DNA of 64,000 bases from Novosphingobium aquimarinum (lineage in GTDB: Bacteria; Pseudomonadota; Alphaproteobacteria; Sphingomonadales; Sphingomonadaceae): contig NZ_WRPO01000012.1 in assembly GCF_009746585.1 (NCBI RefSeq), forward strand, positions 60,381 to 124,380, given 5' to 3'. Shown piece by piece: positions 37,088 through 45,687 of the stretch; position 1 is the stretch's first letter; every line of letters starts with the position of its first letter. Below the pieces are notes generated by a model. The model was not told where the DNA came from and searched no databases. It was given only the letters and a program-made list of their open reading frames with translations. The translations under genes and the position numbers were made by a program.

Positions 37088-40000
37088 TTACTGCACCGCC
37101 TGCAACTCCTGCTTGAGCGGATCGAGCACCGCCGCAGGCAGGGGTATCAGCACGGGCACCGCGGTGAACAGCAGCGCCGCCGAAACCTCGCGCCCCGGAT
37201 AGATCGCTTCGAGCGCGGCCACGTATGCGGCCATCTGGCGCAGAATGGCGCCGGGCACTTCGCCGATCGTCAGGGGCGGACGGCGCGAGGTCTTGAAGTC
37301 GACGATGCGCACGCTGTCCGGCCCGATCAGCAAGCGATCGACGCTGCCGGCGACGACGTGTCCGCCCACCACGGCCGAGAACGGCACTTCGGCAAGGCTG
37401 CCCGGTCCGAACAGCTCCGCCCAGTCCGGATGCGCGACCACGGCAAGCGCGGCCTCGGCCATTTCGGCGCGATCGGTCGCCGAAAAGTCGGGCGCCTGCC
37501 GTTCGAGCCAGGCCGCGCCGCGCGCAGCGCGATCGGCATCGGGCACATCGGGCAATCGCTCGATCAGGCGGTGCATCAGCGTGCCGCGCCGCGCGGCGAG
37601 CGCCGTACCGGGACCGGGCGGCAGCGGCGGATCAGGCGCGATGTCGTCGCCCAGCGACGATGGCGCGAGCGGTCGCGGCGGGCGTGCCTCGGCAGGCGGC
37701 GCGCTGCGGACCCAGGCGGGCACCGGTTCGGGGATCGGCAGCTGCGGCGCCGCGCCTACGGGCGGCATCGCTTCGGGCGGCGCGCCCCAGTCGAGCCGCC
37801 AGCCCCAGACCGGATCCGTCCGTTCCGAGCCTTCGGCGAACAGCGCCTTCAGCCGCGCGTACCAGCTGTTTTGCGCCGGCTCGCCCTTGTCGCGCTTGCC
37901 CAGCGCGCCGCCGATGAACAGCGCTTCCTCGGCCCGGGTCATCGCGACGTAGAGCAGCCGCCAATGCTCCTGCATCTCCTCGCGCGCGACCAGATCGAGC
38001 TCTTCGCGCAGGCGACCTACCTTTTCCTCCTTCGCGAGGCCGGGCAGCGGGATGCGGCGCTTGGGTTCACGCGGATCGGCAAGGTCGATGCCGCGCTCGC
38101 GGCTTTCGTCGGGATTGCCGGTGGCATCGGCGAGGATGACGATCGGCGCCTGCAGACCTTTCGAGCCGTGCACCGTCATCACCCGCACTTGATCGGCCTG
38201 CCCGCCGGGCTCGCGCTTCAGTTCGCCGTCACCCGCATCGAACCAGGCGAGGAAGCCCGCCAAACTGGGCGTGCCGGTGGCGGCATAGGCATGGGCGGCG
38301 TTGATCAGTTCGTCGATCGGATCGTTGGCCTCGCTGCCGAGCCGCGCGACGAGCTTGCGCCGGCCTTGCCAGGGCCCCACCAGCAGCCAGTGCAGCAGCG
38401 CTTGCGGCGTCTCGAAATCCGCGCGGGCCAGCAAGTCGCCCAAGTGTTCGCGCAAAGCCAGCACGAGGGGATCGGCACTGGCGCGCAAGTGGTTCCACAG
38501 CCGCCCCTTGTCGCGATAGCCGTGCTCCAGCAGCTGCTCCTGCGACCAGCCCACCAGCGGCGAGACCAGCAGGTTCGCCAGATTGAGATCGTCGAGCGGT
38601 TGTGCGGCAAAGCGCAGCGCCGCGACCAGATCCTTCACCGCCAACGGCGCGCCCAGCCGCAGCCGGTCCACGCCCGCGACCGGCACGCCGGCGGCATGCA
38701 GCCGCGCGACGATCAGCCCGGCGAGCTCCTTGCGCTTGCGCACCAGCACCATGACGTCGCCCGGCCGCGCGCGTCGGCCATCCTTGTGCAGGCGGAAGCC
38801 GGGGCGCGTCTCGTCGAGCCATTCGCGCACTTGCCGCGCGATGCGATCGGCGAGGCGCCGCTCGGGCTTGGACAGCCAGCCCTGGTCCTCGCCGTCGTCG
38901 CCCTCCGCTTCGGGCAAGTCGACCGGCTGCCACAGCGCGACATAGCCGGGGCGCGCCTCGCCCTTGTGCGGATCGGCAGGCGTGATGAGGCCGAAATCCT
39001 CGTGCCCGATCCCGGCGATCGCCTTGTCGACGAAATCGAGCACGTCCTGCGAGGAGCGGAAATTGCGTTCGAGGCCGAGATCGCGCAACTCGCGCGCCGG
39101 CAGGTTGCCGCGCTGCTCGACCGCGTTGGCCGCCGCGCCATGCATTTGCGTGCGCACGCGGTCGCGGGCACGGCGGAAATGCTCCGGGCTGGTGCCCTGG
39201 AAGCGGAAGATCGCCTGCTTGGTATCGCCGACGACGAACAGCGTACGCATCCGATCGCCGTGCTGGCCTTCGCCGGCGAAGAAATCGCCGGTCAGCGCGT
39301 CGATGATGTCCCACTGCGCTTCGTTGGTGTCCTGCGCCTCGTCGACGAGGATGTGATCGAAGCGCCGATCGAGCTTGTAGCGGATCCATTCCGACATCGC
39401 CGAATTGCCGAGCAGTTCGGCAGCTCGGCGGATCTGATCGTCGAAGTCGATCAGCCCTTCGCGCAGCTTCGCCTCTTCCCAGGCAAAGGCGAAGGCGCGG
39501 CCGAGACGCAGCGCGGGCAACAGTCGTTCGGCGAGGTCGAGCAGCGCGGCCTGTTCGATCACGCGCTCCATGCATTCGGTCACACGGCCGCAATACGCGG
39601 GGTATTCGGGATCGACCTTGGACAGCGAGGCGAGCGAGCGGATCGCTCCGTCATTGGTCAGCAAGGCCTTGCGCAACTCGGGGATCGTTTCCGCCCGCTG
39701 CGCCGGCGTGCCGAGCAGCCAGTTCGAAATGGCATCGACCGTGGCCAGCCCCGTCTTGGTGCCCCAGCCATGCGCGGTGGCCATGCAGCGGCGCAACGAC
39801 GCGGTATCGAAGGCATCGTCGGCGCACATCGCCGCCAGCCAGTCCGCATCCGCCTCCTGCGGCAAGCCGAGCAGCGTCATCACGCGCGGCCGCATCGGTT
39901 CCTGAAACGCGCCCGGCCCGAACCACGCCTCGCGCGCCGAGGCGCAGCGCAGCAGGTAGCCCTCCACCGCGTCCGGCCCCATCCGCAGCGACAGCGCGGC

Positions 40001-40555
40001 GACGGCATCGAGCAATTGCGGATCGCCCAGCGGATCGCTTTCGGCCGCGACGAGCAAGTCGGACAGCACGCGCCGCGCCAGCATCGCGCGCTCGCGGTCT
40101 TCCATCGGCCGCGCGCCGGGCAAGAGCTTCGCTTCGAGCGGAAACGCCGCGAGCAGCCACTGCGAGAAGGCGTGGATGGTGTCGATCCGCAGGCCCCCAC
40201 CGGGGCTGTCGAGCACTTTGGCGAACAGCGTGCGCGCGCGGGCGACTTCGTCGGGCACGCCCTTCGCCCCGATTGCGCGCAATTCGGCGAAGAGGTCGGT
40301 CTCGGCCATGCGCACCCAGCGGGCGAGCTTGTCGTTGATGCGGCCCGCCATTTCCGCCGCGCCAGCCTTGGTGAAGGTGAGGCACAGGATCTGCGAGGGC
40401 TCGACATCGGGCTGCAGCAGCAGTCGTAGCACGCGCGAGGACAGCACTTGCGTCTTGCCCGTTCCCGCCGATGCGGACAGCCAGACGACCTCGTCGGGAC
40501 GCACCGCATGCATCTGGTTGCCGTGGAGCGGGAAAGGCTTGGCAGCGCCGCTCAT
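37088..40555 (-). CDS. addA: AddA, helicase-nuclease for double-strand break repair
   Basis: AddA with AddB resects DNA breaks for RecA loading, in place of RecBCD. Start at ATG 40555 (MSGAAKPFPLHGNQ), which overlaps the addB stop; 1155 residues. UvrD-type helicase: Walker A SASAGTGKT at 27-35, CLTFTKAGAAEMAGRI, DHILVDEAQDTNEAQWDII, VVGDTKQAIFRFQGTSPEHF, VRVMTVHGSKGLQAPIVILA, LYVAMTRAEEALFIGG. The C-terminal PD-(D/E)xK nuclease has VRIVDFKTSRRPP and GAILRQMAAYVAAL. Alphaproteobacterial subtype. Confidence 0.96.
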   Translation of the reverse strand: MSGAAKPFPLHGNQMHAVRPDEVVWLSASAGTGKTQVLSSRVLRLLLQPDVEPSQILCLTFTKAGAAEMAGRINDKLARWVRMAETDLFAELRAIGAKGVPDEVARARTLFAKVLDSPGGGLRIDTIHAFSQWLLAAFPLEAKLLPGARPMEDRERAMLARRVLSDLLVAAESDPLGDPQLLDAVAALSLRMGPDAVEGYLLRCASAREAWFGPGAFQEPMRPRVMTLLGLPQEADADWLAAMCADDAFDTASLRRCMATAHGWGTKTGLATVDAISNWLLGTPAQRAETIPELRKALLTNDGAIRSLASLSKVDPEYPAYCGRVTECMERVIEQAALLDLAERLLPALRLGRAFAFAWEEAKLREGLIDFDDQIRRAAELLGNSAMSEWIRYKLDRRFDHILVDEAQDTNEAQWDIIDALTGDFFAGEGQHGDRMRTLFVVGDTKQAIFRFQGTSPEHFRRARDRVRTQMHGAAANAVEQRGNLPARELRDLGLERNFRSSQDVLDFVDKAIAGIGHEDFGLITPADPHKGEARPGYVALWQPVDLPEAEGDDGEDQGWLSKPERRLADRIARQVREWLDETRPGFRLHKDGRRARPGDVMVLVRKRKELAGLIVARLHAAGVPVAGVDRLRLGAPLAVKDLVAALRFAAQPLDDLNLANLLVSPLVGWSQEQLLEHGYRDKGRLWNHLRASADPLVLALREHLGDLLARADFETPQALLHWLLVGPWQGRRKLVARLGSEANDPIDELINAAHAYAATGTPSLAGFLAWFDAGDGELKREPGGQADQVRVMTVHGSKGLQAPIVILADATGNPDESRERGIDLADPREPKRRIPLPGLAKEEKVGRLREELDLVAREEMQEHWRLLYVAMTRAEEALFIGGALGKRDKGEPAQNSWYARLKALFAEGSERTDPVWGWRLDWGAPPEAMPPVGAAPQLPIPEPVPAWVRSAPPAEARPPRPLAPSSLGDDIAPDPPLPPGPGTALAARRGTLMHRLIERLPDVPDADRAARGAAWLERQAPDFSATDRAEMAEAALAVVAHPDWAELFGPGSLAEVPFSAVVGGHVVAGSVDRLLIGPDSVRIVDFKTSRRPPLTIGEVPGAILRQMAAYVAALEAIYPGREVSAALLFTAVPVLIPLPAAVLDPLKQELQAVQ

Positions 40556-43521
40556 GGCGCGTCGTCTCCCCCCATGTCGCCTAGACTGGCGAACCACTCG
40601 TCGAGCCGCATCAGCTGGTCGTAGTCGGCATAGCTGGGCAAGTCGGGGTTCAGCCGCGCGGTGAACGGATCATCGCCCAAGATCCACTGATCGAGCGCCT
40701 GATCGAGATAGTCCTCGGCCATCGGCAGGAACTCGTCGGGTTCCACGCCGCCACGCTTGCCCTTGATCTTGAGCGGCGTCTGGACATAGCCGAACGCGCC
40801 GGCCTTCTTGCCGAGCGACCAGTATTCGAACGCCGAAGGTTCGGCACGCAGCGTTTCGAACCCGCCCGCGCGCGCGATCAGGCCGATCGTGCCGAGCTGC
40901 AGCGAATAGCCTTTGGCGACTTGCGTATCGCTCGGCGGCGAGCCGGTCTTGTAATCGACGATCGCGCATGTCCCGTCGGCCAGCCGGTCGATGCGATCGA
41001 CGCGCGCGGTGATGGTGACCCCGCGCCAGTCGACCGCGCCGCGCTTCTCGGCCAGCAGCGGCACCCGCCCGGCGTCTTTCGCGGCGAGGACTTCCTCGCG
41101 AAACGTGTCCAGGGCGGCGCTGAGGCGCGGCCACCACAGCACCCGCATCAGCGGATGCGCGGAAAGCGCTTCCAGTTCCTCGCGCGCGATCGCCTCGAGG
41201 CCGTCGGGCGGTTCGTCCGCCTCGTGCCAGCGCTCCATGATCCGGTGCGCCAGTTCGCCCTTCCAGGCCGCGCTCGGCTCGGCATCGAGCGAGTCGAGCC
41301 GCGAGAGGCGCAGGATCGTGCCGGCGTAGAACTGGTAGGGATCGCTGCGCAGCCGGTCGAGCGCGGTGGCGGAAACCGAAACCTGGCGCTGCGCGGCGCT
41401 GGGCATGGGCTGCGGGCGCGGATGCGCGGGCATGCGCGGGCCATCGTCGACGTCGCGGGCGAGCCGCACCATCTCGTCCTCGCGGTGGCGCCCGGCCAGT
41501 TCGCCGAGCAGGGCCTTGACGCGCAGCACGAAGCGCGAGGGGATCACCGGCCCGCTCTCGTCGCGCCCGGCCCAGCTCAGCACCACGTCCGGCGCACCGA
41601 GGGCGGCGGCAAGATCGTGCGCGGCAAGACCGATGCGGAAATCCCCGCCCGGCACTCCCAGGGCGCGCAGCACCGCCGGCGGCAACAGCGCGTCCTGCGC
41701 GTGGCTCGCGGGCCAGGCCCCCTCGACGAGCCCGCCGCAAATGACGAGATCGGCGCGGGCCATGCGCGCTTCGAGCAAACCGTAAATCGCGACGCGCGGG
41801 TGCCCGCCCCAGGGCGGCCGCACCGATACGCGCTCCATCGCATCGCGCAGCACGGCGTGGATTTCTTCCGCGCCGATCGAAGTGCCGGCATCGGCCGCCG
41901 CCACACGCAATTCCTCGACGAAGGCGGCCAGCGCGCGGCCATCGGGCCCGGCCCAGACGCCTTCGCCGCACAGGGCTTCGATCGCGCCCGTCAGCCGGTC
42001 GAGCACGTCGGGCAACGGTGCCACGCGGCCCTCGGGGAAGGCCGCCGCGAGGATCGGCGCGGTCTCGGCCCACCAGTCCCGCACCCCCGCCTCGTTCGCG
42101 GGAGCCTCGATCGCAGCGAGCCCCACGCCTCGTCGCGGGCCACGCATGGCGCGATCGAGCCGCCGCACCGCGCGCAGCCATTCCGCCCGCGGCTCGCCCG
42201 CATGCACCAGCGGATGCGAGAGCAGCGCCAGCAGCGGCACCGGCGCGGCGTTCTCGGCCACCAGTTCGGCAAGCAGCAGGAAAGCCCGGCCCGCTGCGGT
42301 CTGCGCCAGCGGCTGGCCGGCGCTGTCGTCCGCATCGATACCCCAGCGCGTCAGATGCGCGACCACGCGCCCGGCCAGCGCGCGATCGGGCGTGACCAGG
42401 CACACGCGCCGCTCGGGCACGTCGAGCGCTTCGCGCATCAGCAGCGCGATCGCCTGCGCCTCCGCGCCCGGATGCGCGCTTTCCATCAGCCGCACGCCTG
42501 CCAGCCGGCGCTGGTCCGGGCCAAGCGTGACCCAGCGCGCGCTGGCTTGCGGCGGCAGGAACAGGTTCGAGATCGCGCGGCTGCGTTCGGGCGGGGCGGC
42601 GCCGGTTCCGGACCGGTGCCAGGTGCGCACTTCCTCGCGCGCCACGCCCATCCGGTTGAGCAGCAGCTTGAGGTGATACTGCGGATGGGTGACCGCATCG
42701 CCCGGCGCGAAGTGCGGATCCTCCGGCCCCTCGGGCGCGCCGGCGGTGCCCAGTTCGTCCCAGGTTTCGGCATCGAGCGCGAGGTCGAGATCGGGCAGGA
42801 TCACCGCGCCTTGCGGCAATTGCGAGACCACGCGCAGCAACCGTGCGAGCGCGGGCGAGGCGCTGGTGACGCCCGCCGCGACCACCGGCCCCGCAGGCGG
42901 CGTCTCGCGCCAGCGCCGCGCGGCATGTTCGAACAGCAGGTTGCGCCGCTCGGGCGCGTCGACCTCGCCGCGTTCGGCAAGCTCGTAGATCCACAATTGC
43001 TGGACCATCAGGAAAGTACGCGTCGCATCGGTCCAGTGCTCGGCATGCTCGCCGACGATCCCGCGAATGCGCTCGGACATGAGATCGATCGGGGCGATGC
43101 CTTCCACCAGCAGGCGATCCATCGTGCGGCCCAGTTCGAACGCGCGGCGCAGCAGCGCGGCGCCGCTGCCGGTTTCCTCGCCTTCGACTTCGCGCAAGTA
43201 GGCCGCGAGGCGCAGCCAGCGCCGCGTCGGATCGGCGGCGGGGGGAATGTCGCTGGCTCCAAGCGGATCAAGCAGACTGCCCAGCGCCTCGTCGAGATCG
43301 AGATCACCGACCACGGCCATGCGCGGCAGCAGCAGCCCCTCGCCCGAATGGCGCACGAAAGCCTCGGTCACGGTGCGCACGGTGCGGCGGCCGGGCAGCA
43401 GCAGGGTCAGCCGGGCGAGCCCGAATTCGGCGTCGCCGTAGCGGGGCACCAATCCGGCGACGAGGGCATCGGCGACCCCCCGATGCGCGGCGATGGAATA
43501 GATTCGCGGGCCCTCAGGCAC
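40552..43521 (-). CDS. addB: AddB, subunit of the AddAB helicase-nuclease
   Basis: AddB is the nuclease and Chi-recognition partner of AddA. 989 residues, the length of the alphaproteobacterial type (double-strand break repair protein AddB). N-terminus IYSIAAHRGVADALVAGLVP with LLLPGRRTVRTVTEAF. The C-terminal RecB-like nuclease is clear: WRGVTITARVDRIDRLADGT then CAIVDYKTGSPPSDTQ and YSLQLGTIGLIA. It overlaps addA by 4 bp and murU by 8 bp, so translation is coupled. Confidence 0.95.
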   Translation of the reverse strand: MPEGPRIYSIAAHRGVADALVAGLVPRYGDAEFGLARLTLLLPGRRTVRTVTEAFVRHSGEGLLLPRMAVVGDLDLDEALGSLLDPLGASDIPPAADPTRRWLRLAAYLREVEGEETGSGAALLRRAFELGRTMDRLLVEGIAPIDLMSERIRGIVGEHAEHWTDATRTFLMVQQLWIYELAERGEVDAPERRNLLFEHAARRWRETPPAGPVVAAGVTSASPALARLLRVVSQLPQGAVILPDLDLALDAETWDELGTAGAPEGPEDPHFAPGDAVTHPQYHLKLLLNRMGVAREEVRTWHRSGTGAAPPERSRAISNLFLPPQASARWVTLGPDQRRLAGVRLMESAHPGAEAQAIALLMREALDVPERRVCLVTPDRALAGRVVAHLTRWGIDADDSAGQPLAQTAAGRAFLLLAELVAENAAPVPLLALLSHPLVHAGEPRAEWLRAVRRLDRAMRGPRRGVGLAAIEAPANEAGVRDWWAETAPILAAAFPEGRVAPLPDVLDRLTGAIEALCGEGVWAGPDGRALAAFVEELRVAAADAGTSIGAEEIHAVLRDAMERVSVRPPWGGHPRVAIYGLLEARMARADLVICGGLVEGAWPASHAQDALLPPAVLRALGVPGGDFRIGLAAHDLAAALGAPDVVLSWAGRDESGPVIPSRFVLRVKALLGELAGRHREDEMVRLARDVDDGPRMPAHPRPQPMPSAAQRQVSVSATALDRLRSDPYQFYAGTILRLSRLDSLDAEPSAAWKGELAHRIMERWHEADEPPDGLEAIAREELEALSAHPLMRVLWWPRLSAALDTFREEVLAAKDAGRVPLLAEKRGAVDWRGVTITARVDRIDRLADGTCAIVDYKTGSPPSDTQVAKGYSLQLGTIGLIARAGGFETLRAEPSAFEYWSLGKKAGAFGYVQTPLKIKGKRGGVEPDEFLPMAEDYLDQALDQWILGDDPFTARLNPDLPSYADYDQLMRLDEWFASLGDMGGDDAP

Positions 43522-44251
43522 GCGTCAGCCAGGCCTCGGTGGGCGCGATCGCTCCCGGATCGCCAACCTCGAACCACAAGCCAGTGTGCGAGATGCCGTA
43601 GAGCCGGCCTTCCTCGATCGCGCGGGTCCAAAGGACATTAGTCGAGAACGGCCCCACGGGCACATCGCGCAGCAGCCGATGCGAGACGAGCTGGATACCA
43701 GTGAAGATGAACGGCGCGATCCGGCCCGACCGGCGACGCGTGATCCGCCCGACGGGATCCAGGTGGAAATCGCCCTTCCCGCGATAATTGAGTGCACGGG
43801 CATGCGGCACGAGCAGCAGCAGCGCGTCCATCCGCTCGGCGTCCCAGAACCGCGAAAGATCGTGGAACACGTCGGTCGGCCCATCGAGCCAGATGTTGTC
43901 GGAGTTCAGGCTGAAGAACGGATCGGGCAGCAGTGGCCGGGCCTTGGCCATGCCGCCGCCGGTCTCGAGCAACCTCTCCCGTTCGTCGGACACGGACACG
44001 GCGGGGCCCCGTTTGCGCGCCTTGAGATGCCCTTCGAGCGCATCGGCAAGGTAGTGCGCGTTGACCACCGCTTTCGCCACGCCCGCCGCCTCGAGCTTGT
44101 CGAGCGCGTGGTCGATCAGCGAGCGGCCGGCGACGCGCACCAGCGGCTTGGGCTGCGTCGCCGTCAGCGGGCGCATGCGCTTGCCCAGCCCGGCGGCGAG
44201 CACCATCGCGGTATCGCTGGCGAGCGCTTCCGCCCGGTCGGCGATGGTCAT
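43514..44251 (-). CDS. murU: Nucleotidyltransferase, probable MurU
   Basis: NTP-sugar transferase fold. MVLAAGLGKRMRPLTATQPK then PLVRVAGRSLIDHALDKLEA is the nucleotide-binding start; GGGMAKARPLL and FSLNSDNIWLDGP follow. 245 residues from ATG 44251, overlapping the amgK stop. Directly after an AmgK-like kinase this fits MurU, which makes UDP-MurNAc from MurNAc-1-phosphate in peptidoglycan recycling that bypasses fosfomycin-sensitive MurA. A mannose-1-phosphate guanylyltransferase role cannot be excluded from sequence alone. Confidence 0.75.
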   Translation of the reverse strand: MTIADRAEALASDTAMVLAAGLGKRMRPLTATQPKPLVRVAGRSLIDHALDKLEAAGVAKAVVNAHYLADALEGHLKARKRGPAVSVSDERERLLETGGGMAKARPLLPDPFFSLNSDNIWLDGPTDVFHDLSRFWDAERMDALLLLVPHARALNYRGKGDFHLDPVGRITRRRSGRIAPFIFTGIQLVSHRLLRDVPVGPFSTNVLWTRAIEEGRLYGISHTGLWFEVGDPGAIAPTEAWLTRA

Positions 44252-45234
44252 GCCGCGAAGCTCCCGCCGTTCTCGGCGCGCAGTTCGGCCGGAATGTTGG
44301 CATCGAACCAGGCGGCGACCGGAGCCAGCGCGGGATGCGCCAGATCGCGTTCCAGCAGCGCCCACACCCGCGGGATCAGCTCGAGATAGCGCGGCTTGCC
44401 GTCGCGTCGCCACAGCCGCACGAAAATGCCGACGATCTTGGTGTTGCGCTGCGCGCCCAGCCGCGCATAGTCGGCCCGCAGATCCTCGGCGTTGGCGCCG
44501 GTCGCCTGCACGTAGTGCTCGAACATCTCCGCCTCGAGTTCGGGCGAGACATCGCGGCGCGCGTCCTGCAGCAGCGAGACCAAATCATAGGCCGGGTGGC
44601 CGACCAGCGCGTCCTGAAAATCGAGCAGGCCCTGGTTGTGCAGCGAGCCGAGCAGCATGATGTTCTCGGCGTGATAGTCGCGCAGCACCGTGATCCCCGG
44701 CCGCTGGCGCGGCAGCAGCGCGCCGATCACCTTTTCCCAGGCCGACACGAAACCGTCCGCATCGACGTAAAGGTTCTGCGCAGTGCAGTACCAGTCGATG
44801 AACAGCCGAACCTCGCGCACGTATTCGCTCATCGAGTAATCGAGGAACGGCCCCGGCGGCAGTTCGTGCAGCGCCACCAGCGCATCGACCGCGCTGCGAT
44901 AGACGCCGCGCTCGTCGGCGGGCCATTGTTCGAGGTAGTCGCGCATCCGCGCCGTGCCGAAATCCTCGAGCAGCACCAGCCCGCGTGCGGGATCGTCGGC
45001 GAAAATGTGCGGCGCGCGCATGCCGTTCGCATCGAGCCAGCGCGCCGCGCGCAGGAACGGGGCGGTATCCTCGTTGGGCGGCGGCGCGTCCATCAGCATC
45101 GCCGTGTCCTCGCCACGGGTGACGCGGAAGTAGCGGCGGAACGAAGCGTCGCCGGGCAGCGGCTCGATCTTCGCGCCGCCCCAGCCACAGCCGGCCAGGA
45201 ATTCGTCGAGACCATCAGGTAGTGTCACGGACAT
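44248..45234 (-). CDS. amgK: Sugar kinase, probable AmgK
   Basis: Aminoglycoside-phosphotransferase fold. AmgK phosphorylates MurNAc (and GlcNAc) at the anomeric position in cell-wall recycling. 328 residues from ATG 45234 (MSVTLPDGLDEFLAG). Motifs: PLPGDASFRRYFRV, LLEDFGTARMRDYL, catalytic loop VLRDYHAENIMLLG and metal loop LLDFQDALVGHPAYDLVSLL. Its pairing with murU supports the assignment. It overlaps tsaE by 10 bp. Confidence 0.78.
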   Translation of the reverse strand: MSVTLPDGLDEFLAGCGWGGAKIEPLPGDASFRRYFRVTRGEDTAMLMDAPPPNEDTAPFLRAARWLDANGMRAPHIFADDPARGLVLLEDFGTARMRDYLEQWPADERGVYRSAVDALVALHELPPGPFLDYSMSEYVREVRLFIDWYCTAQNLYVDADGFVSAWEKVIGALLPRQRPGITVLRDYHAENIMLLGSLHNQGLLDFQDALVGHPAYDLVSLLQDARRDVSPELEAEMFEHYVQATGANAEDLRADYARLGAQRNTKIVGIFVRLWRRDGKPRYLELIPRVWALLERDLAHPALAPVAAWFDANIPAELRAENGGSFAA

Positions 45235-45674
45235 GGCATGCGCCCTAGCCAATCGGGCCCCGGTTCCACAATGGCGATCCGGCCTTCACCCGCAGTTTCG
45301 AGGTGGATTGAGAGGCAGCCCGGCTCCTGCGCGAAGCCGCCGGCGTGTTCGGGCCATTCGGCAAGCAGCACTGCGCCCAGGCGATAATCGTCGAGACCGA
45401 GCTCCTGGATCTCGGAAGGGTCCTCCAGCCGATAGAAATCGGCGTGGACCAGTGGCAGCCGCACCGCGGGGGGATCGTAAGTCTCGATAATGGTGAAGCT
45501 GGGCGACGGCACGTCGCCGGAATGCCCGAGCGCGGCGATGATCGAACGGGCGAGCGTCGTCTTGCCCGTCCCCAGCCAGCCCGACAAGGCGACCACGTCG
45601 CCGGGGCGCAATTGCGCGGCAAGGACGCTGCCGAACCGGTCCATCGCATCCAGATCGGCGAGTTCGACCTTCAT
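45225..45674 (-). CDS. tsaE: TsaE, ATPase for tRNA t6A synthesis
   Basis: TsaE supports the TsaBD complex in making threonylcarbamoyl-adenosine at position 37 of ANN-decoding tRNAs. 149 residues. Walker A SGWLGTGKTT at 31-40, VPSPSFTIIETYD and HADFYRLEDPSEIQELGLDD followed by LLAEWPEH are the family blocks. 13 bp after divL and overlapping amgK. The size is normal for the family. Confidence 0.96.
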   Translation of the reverse strand: MKVELADLDAMDRFGSVLAAQLRPGDVVALSGWLGTGKTTLARSIIAALGHSGDVPSPSFTIIETYDPPAVRLPLVHADFYRLEDPSEIQELGLDDYRLGAVLLAEWPEHAGGFAQEPGCLSIHLETAGEGRIAIVEPGPDWLGRMPCP

Positions 45675-45687
45675 GTCAGCGAGACCT

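Noticed and set aside
37358..40429. 1023-codon open frame on the plus strand opposite addA
   Set aside because: Same effect; the minus strand encodes AddA with all helicase motifs.
40921..43641. 906-codon open frame on the plus strand opposite addB
   Set aside because: Antisense shadow of AddB; low-complexity composition.
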